The position numbers and the translations under genes are program-made. From Zeimonas arvi (GTDB lineage Bacteria; Pseudomonadota; Gammaproteobacteria; Burkholderiales; Burkholderiaceae_E): a stretch of 64,000 bases of DNA. Position 1 is the first letter of the stretch. The number at the start of each line of letters is the position of its first letter. The notes beneath the pieces are model-generated. The model worked only from the letters and a program-made list of their open reading frames with translations, was not told where the DNA came from and made no database searches. The DNA lies in contig NZ_VDUY01000001.1 in the NCBI RefSeq assembly GCF_008039575.1, positions 744,001 to 808,000 on the forward strand. The letters are read 5' to 3'. Positions 54,505 through 64,000 of the stretch are shown one piece after another.

Positions 54505-54534
54505 AGATTCCGCCGTTATTCACAAGCGGAATCT
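54505..54534. promoter_or_regulatory. 9-bp inverted repeat in the nrdB leader
   Basis: AGATTCCGC (54505-54513) and GCGGAATCT (54526-54534) are exact complements around a 12-nt loop. The repeat starts 48 nt upstream of nrdB and overlaps the predicted -10. It may be an operator or a 5' mRNA structure. Confidence 0.55.
54516..54524 (+). promoter_or_regulatory. DnaA-box consensus match
   Basis: TTATTCACA matches TTATNCACA exactly. It lies inside the loop of the inverted repeat, close to the predicted nrdB transcription start, where DnaA could couple dNTP synthesis to replication as reported for E. coli nrdAB. Confidence 0.5.
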
Positions 54535-54559
54535 TACGGCGCGCGTGTACTGCACGCAA
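54531..54559 (-). promoter_or_regulatory. Predicted nrdB promoter
   Basis: On the minus strand TTGCGT (54559-54554), 17-nt spacer, TAAGAT (54536-54531). Transcription would begin near 54524-54520, inside the loop of the inverted repeat. nrdB therefore probably has its own promoter in addition to any read-through from nrdA. Confidence 0.5.
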
Positions 54560-54694
54560 CGCATTTGCGCATCGAGTCTTGACGAACGGCCGCTTTGTGG
54601 TGACCGACGCAACAACTCGCGCCTCGGCGCGCGCATCGACGCGGGCCTCGGTGCGCGACGCGCGAAGGGCGCGACGCGCATCGAGGCATCCGTG

Positions 54695-57658
<2,964 letters not shown>

Positions 57659-57750
57659 GCGTGAACCTCCGCGGTGAATGACGATGCGCCCCTGCGGCGC
57701 GGCAGGGGTCAGGCGAAAAGGAAGAGAGGAAGCGAGACCTCGGGGTCTGA

Positions 57751-57766
57751 CCACTAGATGTGGTGC
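57751..57766. promoter_or_regulatory. NrdR-box-like site 1
   Basis: CCACTAGATGTGGTGC fits most positions of the 16-bp NrdR consensus ACACTATATATAGTGT (CACTA, AT, T, GTG). It is 92 nt upstream of nrdA and 15 nt from site 2. Confidence 0.6.
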
Positions 57767-57781
57767 CGCGAAGCTTGTATG

Positions 57782-57797
57782 GCGCTAATTCTAGTGG
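57782..57797. promoter_or_regulatory. NrdR-box-like site 2
   Basis: GCGCTAATTCTAGTGG matches the NrdR consensus at CxCTA and TAGTG. Its first base is 31 bp (three helical turns) from that of site 1, the phasing known for paired NrdR boxes. Confidence 0.6.
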
Positions 57798-57974
57798 CCG
57801 CGGGTGCCGGCGATCAAGTGCGATCGGACCGGTTTCCTGGTCGCCCGACAGGCCCCGCCGCGCGAGACCGCGCGGTGCCTGCATCGACGAAGCCGAAGCG
57901 CACTGCGACGGGGGGTTGCGGCCGATATCGGCCCGCAGGGCGCACGGGCACTGCGCGCGGCCCGTCGCGCTCGC

Positions 57975-58643
57975 TCAGGCCGGCGAGACGCCCGGATGCG
58001 ACAGTCGCGCGAGCCGCGATCGCCGGCGGCGCGGCAGCAGCGCGTCGCCGGCATGCGCCGGCGCGAAGGGCGCGGCCAGCCCGCGCGCCTCGCGCGCGCC
58101 CGCGATCCGCCGCCAGTCGAAGTACGGCCCCGGGTCCTCCTTGCGATCCGGGGCGACGTCGGCGTGGCCGGCGATCCAGCGAAGCGGATAACGTTCGCGC
58201 AGCCGCGCGACCAGCCGCCTCAGCGCCCGGTACTGGCTGGCGGTGAAGCGGTGCGCGCCGTCGCCCTCGAGCTCGACGCCGATCGAGAAATCATTGCAGC
58301 GCTCGCGCCCGTCGAACCGCGAGACACCGGCATGCCAGGCGCGCCGGTCGGCGTCGACGAACTGCAGCAGCTCGCCATTGCGACGGACCAGGAAATGCGC
58401 CGAGACGCGCAGCTCGCCCAGCGGCGCGAAGGCCGGATGTGCGGCGGCATCGAGGCGATTGGTGAACAGGCGCTCGATCGCGTCGCCGCGAAAGCGTCCG
58501 GGCGGCAGGCTGATGTAGTGGACGACCAGCAGTTCGACCGCCGCGCCCGTCGGCCGCTCATCGTGGTTGGGCGAAGGCACGGCCCGCGCGGATCGAAGCC
58601 AGCCGCCTCGCCAGCCACCGGGCCGCGCAGTAGATTTGCTCAC
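57975..58643 (-). CDS. ampD: AmpD-like 1,6-anhydro-muropeptide amidase
   Basis: A 222-residue Zn amidase that cleaves the peptide from anhydroMurNAc in cell-wall recycling and so affects AmpC induction. Metal and catalytic parts: LLVVHYISLPPG (first His), FIGVELEG-like segment FSIGVELEGDG with Glu, and AGHADVAPDRKEDPGPYFDW (second His, Asp, catalytic Lys). RAWHAGVSRFDGRERCNDFS is typical. It has no signal peptide, as expected for cytosolic AmpD. Start GTG 58643 is 6 nt after the pilR stop. The last 35 residues are Ala/Arg-rich and extend past the usual end. Confidence 0.92.
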   Translation of the reverse strand: MSKSTARPGGWRGGWLRSARAVPSPNHDERPTGAAVELLVVHYISLPPGRFRGDAIERLFTNRLDAAAHPAFAPLGELRVSAHFLVRRNGELLQFVDADRRAWHAGVSRFDGRERCNDFSIGVELEGDGAHRFTASQYRALRRLVARLRERYPLRWIAGHADVAPDRKEDPGPYFDWRRIAGAREARGLAAPFAPAHAGDALLPRRRRSRLARLSHPGVSPA

Positions 58644-58649
58644 GCGGCG

Positions 58650-60210
<1,561 letters not shown>

Positions 60211-60224
<14 letters not shown>

Positions 60225-61887
60225 CGGCCCGCGGCTCGACGACGAAGGCGCCGGGGCGCGGACCGAAGGGCGGCTCGTAGCGGATCGACGCGCCGTTGGC
60301 CACGCAGAGCTCGCGGGTCAGGTAGAGGCCGAGCCCGGTGCCGCGCGCCTCGGTGGTGAAGAAGGGTTCGAAAGCCTGCTGCTGCATCTCGGGAGAGAGT
60401 CCGGGCCCGTCGTCGGAGACGCGCAATTCTAATCGATGGGGCCCGCGTTCGCGCCACGAAACCCGCACCGAGGAAGGTCGTGCCGAGGCGTAGCGCAGCG
60501 CGTTGCCGACCAGGTTCACCAGGATCTGGCGAAGGTGGTTGGCATCGAAGCGCATCGGACGCGGCGTGTCCACGGCCAGCGCGATCCGCTCGCGCGGCAC
60601 GCCCGCCTGCGCGGCGAACTCCTCGGCGAAGGCGGACAGGAAGGGCGCCATCTCGATCGTCTCGTCGCCGGGCCGCTCGCGGCGCGACACCGACAGTACG
60701 TCGGTGACCACGCGGTCGATGCGCAGGGTGTTGTCCTCGATGATCTTCGACAGCCGAGCCTGCGCCGGATCGTCCAGCCGCTCGGCAAGCAGCGCGTTGG
60801 CGTGGCGGATCGCGCCCAGCGGATTGCGGATCTCGTGGGCGATCGACGCCGACAGCCGCCCCATCGACGCGAGCTTGAGCTGCTGCGCGCGCTCCTCGGC
60901 GCGCCGCAGGTCCTCGAGCATCAGCACGCTGTCGCCGCCCGGCGTGGCCACGAAGCGCAGCATCACGCGCAGCGGCGCGCCGCGCGGCGCTTCGCCGCCC
61001 GCGGTGGCGCCGCCCATGGAGCCTCCAGCCTCGTCGACCGACGGGGCGGCCGGCCTGGCGGCCGGTGCCTCACGCGGGGGCAACAGCAGCTCGCGCTGCT
61101 CGCCGGGGCGCGCGCCGGCCTCGCGCCACTGCACGCAGGCCCGCGCCACCGCGGCCATGCCGGCGCCGCCGGTGTCCTCGGCGCCGGCGCCCAGCAGCTC
61201 GCGCGCCGCCGGGTTCATCGCGCGGATGCGACCGTCGGGCGCGATCACCAGCACCCCCTGCTCCAGCTCGGCCACCACCCGCTGGGTCACCGCCAGCTGG
61301 TTGCGCAGGTCTTCGCCTCGCGCCCGGGAGATCTCCTCCTGGCGGCGCAGCTGCGTGGCCAGCCAGTTCACCAGCATCGCGGTCACGAAGCAGGCCGCCC
61401 CGGTGAGGCCGGCCATCATCGGCAGCCCGGCGCCGGAGCCGTCGCTGCGCAACCAGGAGAGCGCGGCTTCGCCCAGCAGCAGCAGCGAGGCCGACGCCGC
61501 GAAGAAGGCCGCCATCAGCCTCGTGGACAGCACCGACGCGGCCGTCACCGCGGCCACGACCAGCACGCCGAAGCCGCCGCGCAAGCCGCTTGCCGCATGC
61601 AGCATCACCACCAGCGCGAGCAGGTCGGTCAGCGCGTGGACCGCGAGCTGAGGATGAAAGCGCGGCTTGAGCGGGCCGATCGCCACCAGGAAGACGAAGG
61701 CCGCAGCCAGGTAGAGCCCGGCGGCCCAGCCGAAGAGCGTGGGGTTGCCCAGCCAGCCCACGCCGGTGCGGGCGCCGTCGAGCGAGAGCAGCAGGGTGAG
61801 CGCCAGCGCGACGGCCAGCCTGCTGGCCGCCATCCAGCGCAGCGACAGCCACTGGGACTCGCTTACCGGCTCAGCCTCGGCCCGCAT
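60211..61887 (-). CDS. pilS: PilS-like membrane sensor histidine kinase
   Basis: A 558-residue kinase with about six membrane helices in the first 175 residues (LAVALALTLLLSLDG; LYLAAAFVFLVAIG; VLVVAAVTAASVLS; GLTGAACFVTAMLVNWLA), a PAS-like domain (QGVLVIAPDGRIRAMNPAA), an Ala/Gly-rich insert near 250-300, HisKA with the phospho-His at about 351 (ASIAHEIRNPLGAIRHANAL) and HATPase_c (LVNLVGNALRYASARPSSVR; RGTGLGLYLTRELC). Six-helix N terminus and gene order support PilS. It overlaps the upstream small gene by 17 nt. Confidence 0.88.
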
Positions 61888-62104
61888 TGCGGTGTTCGGC
61901 GCAGCAGTAGTAGTCGTCGCCGCTGCGCAGCGCCTCGGATGCGGGAAGGTGCACGCCGCACTTCGCGCAGGCGACGATGCGCTCGGGCTCGCGCTTCCCG
62001 GCCCGGCGCTCCCCCTGTTCGCGCTTGCGCTGCGAGAGCCGGATCATCGACCAGGCGCCCCAGCCCACGGCGAGCACCACGACCCAGAAGAGGACCTTGC
62101 CCAT
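61871..62104 (-). CDS. PP0621-like small membrane zinc-ribbon protein
   Basis: A 77-residue protein with one N-terminal helix (VLFWVVVLAVGWGAWSMI), a basic linker and a C-terminal metal-binding pair (CAKCGVHLPASEAL ... DDYYCCAEH). This PP0621-type family is usual between the ccsA-like gene and pilS in betaproteobacteria; function unknown. It is 6 nt from the ypjD-like stop and overlaps the pilS start, so it is in one transcript. Confidence 0.85.
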   Translation of the reverse strand: MGKVLFWVVVLAVGWGAWSMIRLSQRKREQGERRAGKREPERIVACAKCGVHLPASEALRSGDDYYCCAEHRNAGRG

Positions 62105-62110
62105 CGGCGC

Positions 62111-62950
62111 TCAGTGCCTGCCCAGGACCACTTCGAGCACGAAGCGGCTGCCGACGTATGCCAGCAGCAGCAGCGCGAAGCCGGTCAGCGTGAGGCGCAA
62201 TGCCGTGCGGCCGCGCCAGCCGCGCAGCCGGCGTCCGATCAGCAGCACGCCGAAGACGACCCAGGCGATCACCGAGAACACGGTCTTGTGATCGGCCACG
62301 AAGGGCCGGCCGAACACCTCTTCGGAGAACAGCACGCCGCTGGCGGCGGTGAGCGTGAGGAAGGCGAAACCCACCGCGATGAAGCGGAACAGGATGCGCT
62401 CGAGCACCAGCAGCGGCGGCAGCTCCTCGAGGAAGCGCCCGAGCGGGCTGTCGAGCGCGGGTCCGGCGCCGCCGTGCAGCGCGCGTTCGGTGGCGGTCAT
62501 CAGCAGCGCGTGCAGGGCGGCCAGCGCCAGCACGCCGTAGGCGAGCGTGCCCACGATCAGGTGCGGCACGAACAGGGGGCGGGCGGCCTGGGCGCTGATG
62601 TCGGCGCCCGGGAAGAACAGCGGCAGCACCGAGGCTGCGGCGGCCACCGGCAGCACCAGCCGGCGCAGTGCCTGCACCCCGACCCGCAGGCCCTCGACCC
62701 ACAGGACGATGACGCCGATCCAGAGGGTGGCCGACAGGATGGCGGCAAAGCCCAGGCGCCAGCCGCCGCCGAGCACTTCGTGGTACAGCGACGCGGCGTG
62801 GGCCGCCAGGCCCAGCGCGAGCAGGACGTCGGCACCACCCGCGCCCCCCCGGCCGGCGCCCGCGCGCGCAGCGGGCGAACCCGATGCGAACCATGCGGCC
62901 AGGTAGAAGGCCGCGGGGAGCAGGTGGACGATAACCAGTAGAATCGGCAC
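62111..62950 (-). CDS. YpjD/HemX-type cytochrome-c-assembly-like membrane protein
   Basis: A 279-residue protein with about eight helices of the CcsA/YpjD type. It includes RPLFVPHLIVGTLAYGVLAL, FLEELPPLLVLERILFRFIA, FAFLTLTAASGVLFSEEVFG and KTVFSVIAWVVFGVLLIGRR, the family pattern with a conserved HxxxG-like segment and DHK before the penultimate helix. It lacks the full CcmF/CcsA WWD motif. In Burkholderiales it is divergent from ffh exactly as here, with 22 nt between starts. First gene of the minus-strand run to ampD. Confidence 0.87.
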   Translation of the reverse strand: MPILLVIVHLLPAAFYLAAWFASGSPAARAGAGRGGAGGADVLLALGLAAHAASLYHEVLGGGWRLGFAAILSATLWIGVIVLWVEGLRVGVQALRRLVLPVAAAASVLPLFFPGADISAQAARPLFVPHLIVGTLAYGVLALAALHALLMTATERALHGGAGPALDSPLGRFLEELPPLLVLERILFRFIAVGFAFLTLTAASGVLFSEEVFGRPFVADHKTVFSVIAWVVFGVLLIGRRLRGWRGRTALRLTLTGFALLLLAYVGSRFVLEVVLGRH

Positions 62951-62972
62951 GAATCCAGTTTACTCCAAGGCC

Positions 62973-64000
62973 ATGCTCGAAAATCTGTCGCAACGGCTGT
63001 CGAAGGTCGTCAAGACGCTGCGCGGCGAGGCGCGCCTCACCGAGGCGAACACGCAGGAAATGCTGCGCGAGATCCGCGTCGCCCTGCTCGAGGCCGATGT
63101 GGCGCTGCCGGTCGTGCGCGACCTGGTCGCCCGGATCAAGGAAAAGGCGCTCGGCCAGGAAGTGGTAGGCAGCCTCACCCCGGGCCAGGCGCTGGTCGGC
63201 GTGGTGCACCGCGAGCTCACCGCGATCATGGGCGGCCAGGCCGCCGAGCTCGACCTGTCGGTGCGCCCGCCCGCCATCGTGCTGATGGCCGGCCTGCAGG
63301 GCGCGGGCAAGACCACCACGGTCGGCAAGCTCGCCAAGTGGCTGAAGGAGAACAAGAAGAAGAAGGTGCTCACCGTTTCCTGCGACGTCTACCGCCCGGC
63401 CGCCATCGAGCAGCTGCGCACCGTCACCGGGCAGGCGGGCGCGGACTTCTTCCCGTCCACCGCCGACCAGAAGCCGGTCGACATCGCGAACGCCGCCCTT
63501 CAGTGGGCGCGCACCCACTACCACGACGTGCTGCTGGTCGACACCGCCGGCCGGCTGGCGATCGACGAGCAGATGATGCGCGAGATCGCCGAGCTGCACC
63601 GGCAGCTGCAGCCGTCCGAGACCCTGTTCGTCGTCGACGCCATGCAGGGCCAGGACGCCGTCAACACCGCCAAGGCCTTCCGCGAGGTGCTGCCGCTCAC
63701 CGGCGTGGTGCTCACCAAGCTCGACGGCGACTCGCGCGGCGGCGCCGCGCTGTCGGTCAAGGCGGTCACCGGCGCGCCGATCAAGTTCGCCGGCGTCGGC
63801 GAGAAGCTCACCGGGCTCGAGGCCTTCCACCCCGAGCGGATGGCCAACCGCATCCTGGGCATGGGCGACATCGTGTCGCTGGTCGAGGAGGCGCACAAGG
63901 CCGTCGATCAGGAAGAGGCGCAGAAGCTCGCCGCCAAGCTGAAGGCCGGCAACCGCTTCGACCTGAACGACTTCGCCGGCCAGCTCGGCCAGATGAGCCG
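62973..64000 (+). CDS. ffh: Signal recognition particle GTPase Ffh (partial, right edge)
   Basis: The first 342 codons of the SRP54-type GTPase, open to the last base. The N domain (MLENLSQRLSKVVKTLRGEA; LREIRVALLEADVALPVVRD) is followed by G1 GLQGAGKTTTVGKLAKWLKE, G2/G3 SCDVYRPAAIEQL and DTAGRLAIDE, and G4 TKLDGDSRGGAALS. The C-terminal M domain that binds 4.5S RNA is just starting (FDLNDFAGQLGQMSR). It targets nascent membrane proteins to FtsY and SecYEG. Start ATG 62973. Confidence 0.97.
   Translation, partial: MLENLSQRLSKVVKTLRGEARLTEANTQEMLREIRVALLEADVALPVVRDLVARIKEKALGQEVVGSLTPGQALVGVVHRELTAIMGGQAAELDLSVRPPAIVLMAGLQGAGKTTTVGKLAKWLKENKKKKVLTVSCDVYRPAAIEQLRTVTGQAGADFFPSTADQKPVDIANAALQWARTHYHDVLLVDTAGRLAIDEQMMREIAELHRQLQPSETLFVVDAMQGQDAVNTAKAFREVLPLTGVVLTKLDGDSRGGAALSVKAVTGAPIKFAGVGEKLTGLEAFHPERMANRILGMGDIVSLVEEAHKAVDQEEAQKLAAKLKAGNRFDLNDFAGQLGQMS

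Larger units (their letters stand above)
57659..57974. other. 316-nt nrdA upstream region
   Basis: Between the ampD stop and the nrdA start there is no supported gene. It holds the two NrdR-like boxes and, closer to nrdA, GGAGG at the ribosome site. The half nearer ampD (57800-57974) is GC-rich with no clear terminator. Confidence 0.6.

Overview
The window is 64 kb of a very GC-rich bacterial chromosome. Gene content and order point to a betaproteobacterium of the order Burkholderiales: ffh-ypjD-PP0621-like-pilS-pilR-ampD-nrdA-nrdB, aroQ-accB-accC-prmA-DUF3426, mpl-yqiA, mtgA-aroE-tonB-like-rnb, and glnE-yhdP-nit-tldD. Coding density is high, with many 1-17 nt overlaps and several TTG/GTG starts. 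I see no rRNA, tRNA, CRISPR array, insertion sequence, phage gene or replication origin. This looks like core chromosome carrying a few accessory modules. Two genes run off the window edges: a DUF748 protein at the left and ffh at the right.

Layout. 1-7.5 kb: envelope and proteolysis block on the minus strand (DUF748/AsmA-like, TldD, a nitrilase-family amidase, YhdP). 7.6-12.7 kb: GlnE, AzlCD branched-chain amino-acid exporter, an MFS transporter. 12.8-17.1 kb: plus-strand run with ilvE, a zinc-finger protein, waaF, an NTF2-like protein, a YheT-type hydrolase and a conserved unknown. 17.1-21.7 kb: BepA-like metalloprotease, MoaC, a secreted low-complexity protein, a ClC protein. 21.7-25.2 kb: an alicyclic-acid module, badR<>badH-badI-aliB. 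25.3-26.5 kb: an unknown membrane protein and a doubtful small ORF. 26.5-31.5 kb: copper-handling cluster (DUF411, cupredoxin, CopA-type multicopper oxidase, TolC-type lipoprotein, CusF-like, DUF2946-like). 31.6-37.2 kb: trypsin-like protease, a five-PAS hybrid histidine kinase, MgtE. 37.3-44.7 kb: cell wall, shikimate and RNA turnover genes. 44.7-51.7 kb: plus-strand genes from a conserved unknown and TlpA through aroQ, accBC, prmA, a DUF3426 protein and a PfkB kinase. 51.7-57.8 kb: YggT, a histone H1-like protein, class I ribonucleotide reductase (nrdB, nrdA). 58-63 kb: AmpD, PilR/PilS-like two-component pair, a small PP0621-like protein, a cytochrome-c-assembly-like membrane protein, then ffh.

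The most informative regulatory DNA is in three places. The badR-badH intergenic region has one perfect palindrome that overlaps two predicted divergent promoters. nrdA is preceded by two NrdR-box-like 16-mers 31 bp apart. The nrdB leader has a predicted promoter overlapping a 9-bp inverted repeat whose loop holds an exact DnaA-box consensus. NrdB itself resembles, from memory, the chlamydial R2 sequence family but keeps the Asp ligand and the radical Tyr. A pair of perfect hairpins (18-bp and 12-bp stems) lies behind the histone-like gene. I did not find a clearly new multi-gene defence or mobile system.
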